A DNA stretch of 51,605 bases, from positions 1-51,605 of the forward strand of contig JAGXKM010000006.1 of NCBI GenBank assembly GCA_018335275.1, given 5' to 3'. A model generated the notes under the pieces. That model worked only from the letters and a program-made list of their open reading frames with translations, made no database searches and was not told the DNA's origin. Of this stretch, positions 7,610 through 15,878 are shown piece after piece. The stretch is from Anaerolineales bacterium. GTDB taxonomy: Bacteria; Chloroflexota; Anaerolineae; Anaerolineales; UBA11858. The first letter of the stretch is position 1, and each line of letters starts with the position of its first letter. The position numbers and the translations under genes are program-made.

Positions 7610-9475
7610 ATGAAACGAACCTACCGCACCCTCCTCCTCCTGGCAGTCATCGCCATCTTGGCAGTCACATTTATTTTCGGGCTTGGTTTCTTTCGTCAAG
7701 CCCAACTGCAGCCAGACTGGAAGATCGCCACCGTCCCGGAAGAGGATGTGATCAACTTCGTGCTTTACACAGTGGATAACCAGGTCCTAAACTTGACCGC
7801 CCATCTTTACAAATTAGATCCGGACGCCGATCGCACCGTCCGCCTGGAGATTTGGAAGACTGAAGAATGGGTGGAGATCGCCACCGTTGATGTTTGGGAG
7901 CCGGAGTTCATCGCCCCCTTTCAAGTTAGAAACTGGGATGACAGCCAAGAATACCTGTACAGGATCCGACATGGAGACAAAGCCTCCTATCAGGGCCGCA
8001 TCCGGGCGAATCCCGTGGACAAAGATGAAATCGTGATGGCCGCTTTCACAGGCAATGGGAACTCCGACCGGGGCCCTCGGCCTGACATCATCCAGAACAT
8101 CAAAGCTATCGACCCTGATCTTTTATTCTTCTCCGGCGACCAGGTCTATGACCATCAAGGTCATTTTGTCTCCTGGCACTTATTCGGGCGGCAGTTTGGT
8201 GAGATAACCCGGGATCGTCCCACCGTGGTTATCCCCGATGACCATGATGTCGGGTTGTCTAACCTTTGGGGCGCGGGTGGAGAACCAGGATATGGAGGGT
8301 ATAAAAATCCGGCTTACGTCAAGCAGGTCGAAAACGCTCAGACAAGCCACCTTCCCGATCCTTACGATCCCACCCCCATCAAGAGGGGCATTGGGACCTA
8401 CTATACATCTTTAACCTGGGGCAGGATTGGTTTCGCGATTCTTGAAGATCGAAAATTTAAATCTCAAATTGAGATCCTGAATCGTCAGAAATTGGAAAAC
8501 GCTGGGGTCGTATTCTCCAGGCCGGATCATATTGAAAAACTCCCTGATCCCGACCTCCTGAACGTTTCCGCGGGCAGATTGCTTGGTGAGCGGCAGTTAG
8601 CCTTCCTTGAGGATTGGACCGCGGATTGGTCAGATCAGGATATGAAAGCAGTTCTTTCTCAAGCACCTTTCGCAGCAGTCGCCCATTTGCATGGTCCAAG
8701 CCGCGTTCCTCTTGCTGCGGACCTGGATTCCAACGGTTGGCCTCAAAACGGGAGGGACCGCGCTTTACGTGAAATCCGGAAAGGTTTTGCGTTCATGGTC
8801 AACGGCGACCAGCATCTGGCTACTGTACTGCAACATGGGGTTGACGCTTTTGGTGACGCCGGGTTTTCATTTTCCGTGCCATCCATCGTGAACCACTACC
8901 GGAGGTGGTGGAGCCCGGATCAGAAAGCAAGTAAAAACAAAGAAGGGGATCTGGCTTACACGGGGGAATATCTGGATAACTTCGGGAACAAAATCACCAT
9001 GCATGCATACGCAAACCCCAATCCCACCCGGACGACCTATAATCGCTGGTTATCCCAGGGAGCAGGCTTTGGAATCATCCGCTTTAACAAACGAAACCGG
9101 ACGATTACCATGGAATGCTGGCCGCGAGGCTGTGATCTAACCAACCAGGAATGCCAGCAATTTCCCGGCTGGCCCCTGACCATCTCTCAAGAAGAAAATT
9201 ACGCACCTGGGGCAGGCGTTTTTCTCCCCCCCTTACAATTCCTGGACATGCAAGACCCGGTGATCCAGGTGATTAATGAAGCAACCGGGGAAATCATCTA
9301 CACACTCCGGATCCAAGGCAGCTCCTACCAGCCAAAGGTTCTCCAAGAAGGGACATATACCATCAAAATCCGTTCCGAAGGCAAACAGATCATGCTCACA
9401 GATATCAAAGCTTCTTCGGATCGAGAAATGGAAAGCGTACAGATAGAACTGAGGAAGCAGGAGGGATCACCGTGA
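7610..9475 (+). CDS. Membrane-anchored PhoD-like metallophosphatase
   Basis: This is a predicted surface-exposed phosphatase/phosphodiesterase of 621 residues. An N-terminal hydrophobic anchor (about residues 5-27) precedes a short Ig-like region and the metallophosphatase domain (from about 145). Visible metal-site motifs are FSGDQVYDHQGH, IPDDHDVG and VNGDQHLA, as in alkaline phosphatase D relatives. The C-terminal 90 residues form a beta-rich module. Its last bases overlap the next gene by four (GTGA), so the two are translationally coupled. A weak extended -10 (TG then TAAAAT at 7547-7552) could drive the pair. The substrate is unknown. Confidence 0.82.
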   Translation: MKRTYRTLLLLAVIAILAVTFIFGLGFFRQAQLQPDWKIATVPEEDVINFVLYTVDNQVLNLTAHLYKLDPDADRTVRLEIWKTEEWVEIATVDVWEPEFIAPFQVRNWDDSQEYLYRIRHGDKASYQGRIRANPVDKDEIVMAAFTGNGNSDRGPRPDIIQNIKAIDPDLLFFSGDQVYDHQGHFVSWHLFGRQFGEITRDRPTVVIPDDHDVGLSNLWGAGGEPGYGGYKNPAYVKQVENAQTSHLPDPYDPTPIKRGIGTYYTSLTWGRIGFAILEDRKFKSQIEILNRQKLENAGVVFSRPDHIEKLPDPDLLNVSAGRLLGERQLAFLEDWTADWSDQDMKAVLSQAPFAAVAHLHGPSRVPLAADLDSNGWPQNGRDRALREIRKGFAFMVNGDQHLATVLQHGVDAFGDAGFSFSVPSIVNHYRRWWSPDQKASKNKEGDLAYTGEYLDNFGNKITMHAYANPNPTRTTYNRWLSQGAGFGIIRFNKRNRTITMECWPRGCDLTNQECQQFPGWPLTISQEENYAPGAGVFLPPLQFLDMQDPVIQVINEATGEIIYTLRIQGSSYQPKVLQEGTYTIKIRSEGKQIMLTDIKASSDREMESVQIELRKQEGSP

Positions 9476-10371
9476 GAAAACGTGCTTATATCTGGCTGGC
9501 AATACTGGGAACCTTTCTCCTTCTCTTTTTATCCATAAAAAGCGTCGTTGGGCAAGGCATAACCTATAAACAAGCCCCGCTGATCCTCACCACCCTCTCT
9601 CTGATCCTGCTCTTCGGCCTTTACCTGATTACCTCGCGGTACGATATCTGGATTCTGGGGCCCCAAAAAGTCCTGTACATGGGGTTGGGCGCCGGTCTGT
9701 ACCTGCTCATCCGCTATCTTTTCACAGCTGTTTTGAATATTTCCTTCGGAAAGATCACCCTCCATCCCGCGGTATGCATTCCAGTCTTGTTTGGGTTCTC
9801 TTTTGGTCCCGGGGTGGGCTTTTTCACAGGCGCTGTGGGCGGTTTGCTGGCTGATTTCGCCATCGGCTGGGACGTTTTCCCTATCTGGAGCATCGCCAGC
9901 GGGATCACAGGCATGATCCCGGGATTCATGTCCCTGTTCAAAGAAGAGAAAATCCCAGAGAGATATCTGTCTACCCTTGTGGTCTTGATGATCATCAGCA
10001 GCGCAGGGATGGTTTTCCTTCACCCCCAAGTACCTGAACCCTGGACAGGGCAAATGAAAGATTTCACTTTCTGGGCCTATTCATTGCTGGTGGGAGGGGC
10101 GATCATGATGGCCAACAGTTACCTGATGGAACAAAGGGATCTTAACTTTGTCTCCATCAACTTATGGGGCGCGCTGGGGATCATGGTCAGCACACTTCTA
10201 GCCTCGCTGGGCGATATCTGGCTGAATAACTTCAGTGTGGAAACCGCACTGATCGGAGAATACGCGCCTTACACAGCAATCGACCTTCTCAACCTGGTGC
10301 TGTTTGCCCCCATGATCATGGCTGCCTATCATGCCGCCAGAAACCGCCTGGAGCTCAATGTCCAATCCTAG
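9472..10371 (+). CDS. Multi-spanning membrane protein resembling an ECF transporter S component
   Basis: This is an integral membrane protein of 299 residues with about eight hydrophobic segments. The central part reads like an ECF-type substrate-binding (S) subunit: the segment HPAVCIPVLFGFSFGPG is followed by a Gly-rich GAVGGLLADF and a later GITGMIPG. No ECF ATPases or T component are in the window, so the assignment rests on resemblance alone. The GTG start at 9472 overlaps the phosphatase stop codon and is preceded by AGGAGGG. Coupling to a surface phosphatase suggests that the liberated product might be taken up, which is inference. Confidence 0.6.
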   Translation: MRKRAYIWLAILGTFLLLFLSIKSVVGQGITYKQAPLILTTLSLILLFGLYLITSRYDIWILGPQKVLYMGLGAGLYLLIRYLFTAVLNISFGKITLHPAVCIPVLFGFSFGPGVGFFTGAVGGLLADFAIGWDVFPIWSIASGITGMIPGFMSLFKEEKIPERYLSTLVVLMIISSAGMVFLHPQVPEPWTGQMKDFTFWAYSLLVGGAIMMANSYLMEQRDLNFVSINLWGALGIMVSTLLASLGDIWLNNFSVETALIGEYAPYTAIDLLNLVLFAPMIMAAYHAARNRLELNVQS

Positions 10372-10535
10372 AATCTGCCTTTGGAAAGCTCTCAAGTCTA
10401 AGACTCCAACTTCTTTTCAAAAAGGAATTGAATAACTTTCCAGGGCCCCCTGGAATAGGATTCACATGAAAATCACACCCGGAATTTATCCACATAGCAG
10501 GGGCCGGAAAGCAAAGAACAGCCGCCTCTTTGGTG

Positions 10536-10541
10536 TATAAT
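10536..10541 (+). promoter_or_regulatory. -10 element upstream of the mutase small subunit
   Basis: A perfect TATAAT stands 37 bases before the ATG at 10579. No -35 match was found at the usual distance. Confidence 0.4.
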
Positions 10542-10578
10542 TTTAGCTAAAGGAAAACACCCGGGATCGGAGGGTTTC

Positions 10579-10980
10579 ATGGAAAAAAGCCAGAAAAAAA
10601 TTAAAGTGCTGATCGCTAAACCCGGGCTTGACGGACATAATCGGGGGGCAAAAGTGGTTGCCAGGGCTCTGCGGGATGCGGGTATGGAAGTCATTTACAC
10701 GGGCCTACGTCAAACGCCGGAAATGATCGCCGAAGCTGCGCTCCAGGAGGACGTCGATGTCATCGGCCTTTCCATCCTCTCCGGCGCGCATATGGCACTG
10801 GCTCCCAAAATCCTGGAGGAAATCAACAACACGGGGCTGGAGGGTGTAAAAATTTTCTTGGGGGGAATCATTCCTGAGGAAGATAAACCAAAACTCAAGG
10901 AGTTGGGGGTTCACGGAATTTACGGTCCGGGCACTTCAACGAAAACCATCGCCTCAGATATCCGCAAAGCAAGCTCATGA
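10579..10980 (+). CDS. B12-binding small subunit of a methylmalonyl-CoA mutase-type enzyme
   Basis: This is a free-standing cobalamin-binding domain of 133 residues, equivalent to the C-terminal part of methylmalonyl-CoA mutase. The hallmark DxHxxG is present as D18-H20-G23 (DGHNRG). The other cobalamin-pocket motifs, GLSILSGAH and FLGGIIP, also follow. It must pair with a separate large subunit carrying the acyl-CoA-binding barrel, which is not in the window. The acyl-CoA substrate (methylmalonyl-, isobutyryl- or other) therefore cannot be fixed. The ribosome site GGAGGG precedes the ATG. Its stop overlaps the start of MeaB by four bases (ATGA). Confidence 0.9.
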   Translation: MEKSQKKIKVLIAKPGLDGHNRGAKVVARALRDAGMEVIYTGLRQTPEMIAEAALQEDVDVIGLSILSGAHMALAPKILEEINNTGLEGVKIFLGGIIPEEDKPKLKELGVHGIYGPGTSTKTIASDIRKASS

Positions 10981-11999
10981 CTTCAGTTGCAGAAATTCTG
11001 AAAGGGGACCGATTAGCCATTTCTCGTTTATTAACCGAAATCGAAAATGGTACCTCCGAGGGAAAAAGGACCTTAAATGAATTATTCCCACATACAGGAA
11101 AGGCCCATATTGTGGGTATCACCGGCGCCCCTGGGACGGGAAAATCGACCCTGGTCAATCGTCTCGCCTATGAATACCGCCATCCCTCAAGAGACCGTCC
11201 GCCTCTGTCCGTTGCGGTGGTGGCCGTGGACCCAACCAGCCCTTTCAGCGGGGGCGCGGTGCTGGGAGACCGGATTCGAATGCGGGATGTAGCGGGTGAT
11301 CCCGGTGTCTTCATCCGTTCTATGGCAAGCCGGGGTTCGCTGGGAGGGCTGGCTCAAACCACCGCAGGACTTGTCCAGGTATTTGACGCAGCCGGGTTTG
11401 AGGTTATTTTGGTAGAAACGGTGGGAGCCGGACAGGCAGAAGTTGACATCGTTGATTTGGCTCACACCACCCTGGTCCTCGAAGCGCCAGGGATGGGTGA
11501 CGATGTTCAAACTATTAAAGCGGGTATACTCGAAATCGCTGACATCCTGGTCGTCAATAAATTCGACCGTCCGGGCGCCAAAAACACCCTGCGTTTTCTT
11601 AAAAACATGCTCAGACAGTTCGACCCTGAAGAAAGGTATGAACTCCATCATGGGCAGCGATCCCCTTTTCCAGACCTTCCCATTACCGAGTCAGAGAAGA
11701 ATAAGCCCGGCTGGGATCCGCCCATCTTGACGACCATCGCAACCAGCGGAGAAGGCGTATCAGAATTAGTGGAGAGAATTACCAACCACCGTAACTTTCT
11801 TCTCTCTTCCAAACGATGGTCCCTCAAAGAAGAACGGCGCATTAAACGAGAGATGGATACCATGCTCCAACGTGAACTCCTGATAAAATGGCGTGACTCC
11901 ACCAGTTCCACTTTGTACCAGCGGACACTAAAAAAGTTGGTCAAGCGCGAAATATCCCCCCAGCGGGCTGTGCAGTTCCTTCTAGAAGGAGATCAATGA
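10977..11999 (+). CDS. meaB: MeaB/ArgK-type G-protein chaperone of acyl-CoA mutase
   Basis: This GTPase protects and reloads the B12-dependent mutase by gating cofactor transfer and release of damaged cobalamin. The 340-residue protein has the P-loop GAPGTGKST near residue 50 and the family motif [16 protein letters not shown] near 84. The switch segment [12 protein letters not shown] follows near 145, and the guanine-specificity motif NKFD lies near 190. The C-terminal helices match the MeaB dimerisation arm. It is translationally coupled to the mutase small subunit, which supports its role as that enzyme's chaperone. Confidence 0.93.
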   Translation: MTSVAEILKGDRLAISRLLTEIENGTSEGKRTLNELFPHTGKAHIVGITGAPGTGKSTLVNRLAYEYRHPSRDRPPLSVAVVAVDPTSPFSGGAVLGDRIRMRDVAGDPGVFIRSMASRGSLGGLAQTTAGLVQVFDAAGFEVILVETVGAGQAEVDIVDLAHTTLVLEAPGMGDDVQTIKAGILEIADILVVNKFDRPGAKNTLRFLKNMLRQFDPEERYELHHGQRSPFPDLPITESEKNKPGWDPPILTTIATSGEGVSELVERITNHRNFLLSSKRWSLKEERRIKREMDTMLQRELLIKWRDSTSSTLYQRTLKKLVKREISPQRAVQFLLEGDQ

Positions 12000-12094
12000 C
12001 CCTGTTGAAACGCCTGCAGATATCCTGCCTCACTTCAGGAAAGCGGTTTGGTTTGGGATGAGACTCGGGATCAAAAAATTAACAAAATCGTACA

Positions 12095-12124
12095 TTGACG
12101 TCTCCATTATATTCATCTTACAAT
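12095..12124 (+). promoter_or_regulatory. Sigma-70-type promoter of prs-mutM
   Basis: TTGACG (12095-12100) and TACAAT (12119-12124) are separated by 18 bases. The predicted transcript start near 12131 lies downstream of an in-frame TTG at 12129. This argues that translation begins at the ATG at 12162. Confidence 0.65.
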
Positions 12125-12161
12125 CCAATTGACTCAGACATTTCAACAAAGGATTTCCGAT

Positions 12162-13157
12162 ATGGATGTTCAGCTAGAAAATGACAGCGGCATGTATGGA
12201 GACATCAAGCTCTTTGCTGGGACTGGTAATCGCGCTGTCGCTGAGGGGATATCAGAGTACCTGAACATCCCACTCAGTGGAAGGGACATCATTGAATTTC
12301 CCAATGAAAATTTATGGGTTCGATTACACAACAGCGCCCGGGGGCAGGACGTTTATGTCATCCAATCCACATCCCGGCCCGTTCACCGCAATCTGATGGA
12401 ATTATTGATCATGCTTCAAACCCTGCGCTTGGATTCAGCAGGAAGGGTAACCGCAGTCATCCCTTACCTGTGCTACACAAGGTCCGATAAAAAAGACAAA
12501 CCCCGGGTGCCGATTACCGCCCGGCTGATCGCGGATATGATCGAAATTGCAGGCGCAGATCGCTATATGACCCTGGACATGCATGCCGGACAGATCCAAG
12601 GATTTTTCTCCATCCCCGGCGATGTCCTGACAGCGTTCCATATTCTCAGTGATCACCTCCACAATCTCCTTCCCAGCATGAAAGATCCTGTGGTGCTTAC
12701 CGTTGATCTCGGTTTTGCCAAGAAAGGCCGCAACTTGGCTGCTGAATTGGATATTCCCATCGCCTTCATCGAGAAAAGAAGAATGGCCTCCGATAACCCC
12801 GCGGAAGCTCTGACCTTGATCGGAGATACGCAGGATCGGGATGTGATCATCGTCGATGACGAGGTAGATACCGGAGGCTCCATGTCCCAGGCCGCTCATC
12901 TAGCCAAAGAACACGGGGGCCAAACGATCTATTCTTGCTTTGTACACCCTGTATTTTCCCCTCCTGCCATCAAACGCTTAGCGAATGCGCCCATCGATCG
13001 TTTGATCACAACAAAGTCGATCCCCATCCCCCCCGAAGACCTCAAAACGCTTAAAGACAACATGAAAGTTGAAATCATGGACATCTCTTCCCTCCTCGGT
13101 GAGGTGATTCGACGGGCTCACCTAGGAAAAAGCGTTGGCGCCATGTTTGACGAGTAG
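12162..13157 (+). CDS. prs: Ribose-phosphate pyrophosphokinase (PRPP synthetase)
   Basis: This enzyme makes PRPP from ribose 5-phosphate and ATP for nucleotide, His and Trp synthesis. The 331-residue protein shows the N-terminal FAGTGNRAVAEGI, the flexible-loop region RSDKKDKPRVPITA, the metal/ATP motif TLDMHAGQIQGFF and the PRPP loop VIIVDDEVDTGGS. The loop differs slightly from the usual VDDxIDTAGT form. The ATG at 12162 is chosen because AAAGGA lies 8 bases upstream and the promoter's start site falls after the alternative TTG. mutM follows after five bases. Confidence 0.9.
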   Translation: MDVQLENDSGMYGDIKLFAGTGNRAVAEGISEYLNIPLSGRDIIEFPNENLWVRLHNSARGQDVYVIQSTSRPVHRNLMELLIMLQTLRLDSAGRVTAVIPYLCYTRSDKKDKPRVPITARLIADMIEIAGADRYMTLDMHAGQIQGFFSIPGDVLTAFHILSDHLHNLLPSMKDPVVLTVDLGFAKKGRNLAAELDIPIAFIEKRRMASDNPAEALTLIGDTQDRDVIIVDDEVDTGGSMSQAAHLAKEHGGQTIYSCFVHPVFSPPAIKRLANAPIDRLITTKSIPIPPEDLKTLKDNMKVEIMDISSLLGEVIRRAHLGKSVGAMFDE

Positions 13158-13162
13158 ACTTT

Positions 13163-13987
13163 ATGCCTGAACTTCCTGAAGTGGAAACCTTCCGCCGCAA
13201 CCTCAGCCAAGGGAACAACGGAAGCCCCTCGGTGATAGGTAAAGTCATTCACAACGCAGATGTGCTTTGGGATGGGGTGCTGGTCATGCCCTCCGTGGAT
13301 AAATTCCTCCACCGGGTCCCGGGACAAACAGTGGTAGGCGTGGGAAGACGGGGAAAATATCTACTCCTTCACCTCTCTCAAGACACGCTGATCCTCCACC
13401 CCCGCATGAGCGGGGAAGTCATCCTCGAAAAACAAGAAAAAAAGCTGGGCAAACATTACCGGCTGCTCCTGAATTTCCAAGACGGCACCCGATTTGCCTT
13501 CAATAATGTCCGTAAATTTGGTCGTGTCTGGCTGACGGAAACCTTGGATCTTGTCCTTTCAGACCTGGGGCCGGAACCTTTGTCCGATGATTTCACCCCG
13601 GAACAGCTCTTCAATATCCTTCAAGCATGCCACCGCCAGATGAAGTATGTTCTCCTGGACCAACATCTGATCGCGGGTCTGGGAAATATTTACACGGATG
13701 AAGCACTATACTTGGCACACATCCATCCCAGAACCAAATCCGATTCCCTATCCTTTTCTGAGGTTGAAATTCTCTGGAAAAGCATCCGCAAGGTACTCAA
13801 ACAGGGGATAGAGAATCAAGGGACCAGCATCGATTGGATATATAAGGGGGGAGATTACCAAAAACTGTTGCAGGTTTATAAACAGGATGGAGATCCTTGC
13901 CCGCGCTGCGGCACAACCATAAAAAAGATCACCATCGCCCAGCGAAGCACCCATTACTGCCCTTCATGTCAACCCGCGCCAAATTAG
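13163..13987 (+). CDS. mutM: Formamidopyrimidine-DNA glycosylase
   Basis: This bifunctional DNA glycosylase/AP lyase excises 8-oxoguanine and Fapy lesions. The 274-residue protein begins MPELPEVET, supplying the catalytic Pro2 and Glu3. GRRGKYLLL carries the conserved Lys near residue 65. The helix-two-turn-helix segment GLGNIYTDEALY lies near 172. The C-terminal zinc finger CPRC...CPSC is intact, with QRSTHYCP in place of the common GRSTHFCP. It sits five bases after prs and 12 before the next gene, so the three form one operon. Confidence 0.95.
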   Translation: MPELPEVETFRRNLSQGNNGSPSVIGKVIHNADVLWDGVLVMPSVDKFLHRVPGQTVVGVGRRGKYLLLHLSQDTLILHPRMSGEVILEKQEKKLGKHYRLLLNFQDGTRFAFNNVRKFGRVWLTETLDLVLSDLGPEPLSDDFTPEQLFNILQACHRQMKYVLLDQHLIAGLGNIYTDEALYLAHIHPRTKSDSLSFSEVEILWKSIRKVLKQGIENQGTSIDWIYKGGDYQKLLQVYKQDGDPCPRCGTTIKKITIAQRSTHYCPSCQPAPN

Positions 13988-13999
13988 TAAGGAGGCCCC

Positions 14000-14644
14000 A
14001 TGCAAGCACTATTCATCGTCTTACTCGTGTTGTTTTCCATTGGCATCGGACTTTCCTTGGGGATCCTCTTCTTCTCTTCCGGTCAGCCATTCAAAAACAA
14101 ATCCCCCGATGACGCCCCCGTTTTAGAAGAAACACAAGAACCCTTAGAGAAACCGGGGCCAGAAAATGAAAAGGAACTCTCAAACCTCAACGAACCCCAA
14201 CCCAATTCAAAACTGCTTCTTCATGTCTGGCAGGTGGAAGAGGATCAGATACTTTACGGCTTCCAGGGAACCTATGCAACCAGAGAGGAACTGCCCCAAG
14301 ACATGCTCTCGATTCTAGAACCGTTCAAACAAAAGGAAGAACCGGTCATCCCTCTCCTTGAAAAGGAGGAAATCCCAACCACAAAGGAATTTGAGAAAGC
14401 AGAAAAGGAAAAGAAAGAAGTTGAGCCTCTCAGCCTCAGCAGCGAGATCGATAAAATCTTACAGGAGAAGCTGTCGGGGTCTACCTTAAACGAAAAAGGC
14501 ATTCGCCTTTCGGAAAACGCCCAAAAAGAGATTATCATCTGGGTCGGCTTAGAATCCTACTCATCGATCGATGCCATACCGGATGTCGAAATTCAAAAGA
14601 TCATTCAAGAATCCGTCCAGGATTGGGAGAACAGCTCCCAATAA
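14000..14644 (+). CDS. Single-pass membrane protein of unknown function
   Basis: I do not recognise this 214-residue protein. Residues 3-27 are a strongly hydrophobic anchor with no lipobox. A Pro/Glu-rich, acidic linker follows to about 70. Two small segments come after it: LLLHVWQVEEDQILYGFQG with YATREELP, and later EIIIWVGLESYSSIDAIP. These two look like diverged copies of one beta-hairpin-plus-helix unit, separated by a Lys/Glu-rich stretch. An AAGGAGG ribosome site stands close before the ATG. It follows mutM directly and ends 12 bases before the convergent deaminase gene. Confidence 0.75.
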   Translation: MQALFIVLLVLFSIGIGLSLGILFFSSGQPFKNKSPDDAPVLEETQEPLEKPGPENEKELSNLNEPQPNSKLLLHVWQVEEDQILYGFQGTYATREELPQDMLSILEPFKQKEEPVIPLLEKEEIPTTKEFEKAEKEKKEVEPLSLSSEIDKILQEKLSGSTLNEKGIRLSENAQKEIIIWVGLESYSSIDAIPDVEIQKIIQESVQDWENSSQ

Positions 14645-14656
14645 ATCCCATCCAGA

Positions 14657-15721
14657 TTATTGATAGTTCATCATCACATTAGAAAAAGCTTCCGATAATT
14701 GATACGCCAACTGCTGTCGACGCCTGGGAGGGAGAAAGGAAGCTCGCACAGCAGCCAATACCCGTTCTCGCAAAACCCAGACAGGCAAGCCTAAGGTTTC
14801 CATCACGGTTTTATATTCATGACCCAAAGTGATCCTGGATATGCTGGGATCGTCTGTGTTGATGGTCACGTTCAAACCCTCGAGGATCATCTCCGACAGG
14901 GGATGATCCTCGAGGACCTCAATAACGCCGGAATGATGATTACTGGTCACACAGACTTCAAAAGGGATCTTCCGCTCCTCTGCCAGACGAACGACGTTGG
15001 GGTCCTCCAAGACCCGGATGCCGTGTCCAACGCGATCTGCTCCGAAAACCTGCACCGCTTCTCGGACATTTTCAGGTCCACCCCACTCCCCGGCGTGAAT
15101 GGTGATCTTCATCCCCTCCCGTTGTGCTTCAGCAAACATCTTCTGAAATGGCCCCGCAGCGTATTCAGCCTCATTTCCCGCTAAATCAATACCCACGATG
15201 CCATCTTGTTGACGATCCACAGCCCTCTGGATGACCTCCTCAGCCACAGAAACCTGCTCATGGCGGTTAACGCTGACAATCAACCTGACCTGCACATCCG
15301 TCTCCCCTTCCATCTCGTGAACGCCTTCAATGACCCAATCGATGACCTCGGAGATGGGGAAAGCTTCAGCCTGACTGAGGGCAACGGGGGTGAACCGCAG
15401 TTCCATATACCAGACGTTGTCCTCCTCTGCGTCAGCAATGGCTTCTTTCGTGATCCTCTTGATGATTTCAGGTGATTTATAAAACAGCCGCAGCGTCCCA
15501 AATTTGGCCAGAAAATTCTCAAATGTATAATCCATATCCCCCGCAACCTGAACTAAAGGTCGTAAATAACCCGTGTCTTTCACATCCAGGTTATGTGAGC
15601 GCACGATCTCCATCATCGTTTTTACACGCAGGGAGCCCTCCAGATGCCTGTGCAGTTCAACTTTGGGCAGCTCTTTGTAAAATTCGTCCTTCGCTTTCTG
15701 TGAAGGCTCGCTCATATTCAC
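14657..15721 (-). CDS. add: Adenosine deaminase family protein
   Basis: This zinc enzyme deaminates adenosine (or a related purine) in salvage. All catalytic motifs are present in the 354-residue protein: VELHRHLEGS with the HxH zinc pair (H24, H26), IHAGEWG, RVGHGIRV, VTSNHHSG and INTDDPSIS with the catalytic Asp pair. The start could be GTG at 15721, with AAGG five bases upstream, or ATG at 15715; I kept the former because of spacing. Related families (adenine deaminase, futalosine deaminase-like enzymes) share these motifs, so the exact substrate is not certain. It stands alone, downstream of the SecA terminator. Confidence 0.87.
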   Translation of the reverse strand: MNMSEPSQKAKDEFYKELPKVELHRHLEGSLRVKTMMEIVRSHNLDVKDTGYLRPLVQVAGDMDYTFENFLAKFGTLRLFYKSPEIIKRITKEAIADAEEDNVWYMELRFTPVALSQAEAFPISEVIDWVIEGVHEMEGETDVQVRLIVSVNRHEQVSVAEEVIQRAVDRQQDGIVGIDLAGNEAEYAAGPFQKMFAEAQREGMKITIHAGEWGGPENVREAVQVFGADRVGHGIRVLEDPNVVRLAEERKIPFEVCVTSNHHSGVIEVLEDHPLSEMILEGLNVTINTDDPSISRITLGHEYKTVMETLGLPVWVLRERVLAAVRASFLPPRRRQQLAYQLSEAFSNVMMNYQ

Positions 15722-15817
15722 AACGACCTTGTCTTATACATTGTTTAAATAATTGTACATGAAAAAGTCGGGGACTATGGATTAAATCAGGCCCATCAGC
15801 AGATAGATTTTACAAAT

Positions 15818-15852
15818 AAAAAAATCTCCCGACAAACTCATCTGCCGGGAGA
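15818..15852 (-). terminator. Intrinsic terminator of secA
   Basis: Arms TCTCCCG (15825-15831) and CGGGAGA (15846-15852) form a 7-bp stem. On the minus strand they are followed by seven T residues (15818-15824), directly downstream of secA. Confidence 0.85.
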
Positions 15853-15878
15853 AGACATAAATTCCGGAATCTCGGGTT

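Noticed and set aside
12129-12161. TTG start for prs 33 bases earlier
   Set aside because: The predicted transcript start near 12131 lies after it, and the ATG at 12162 has a good ribosome site.
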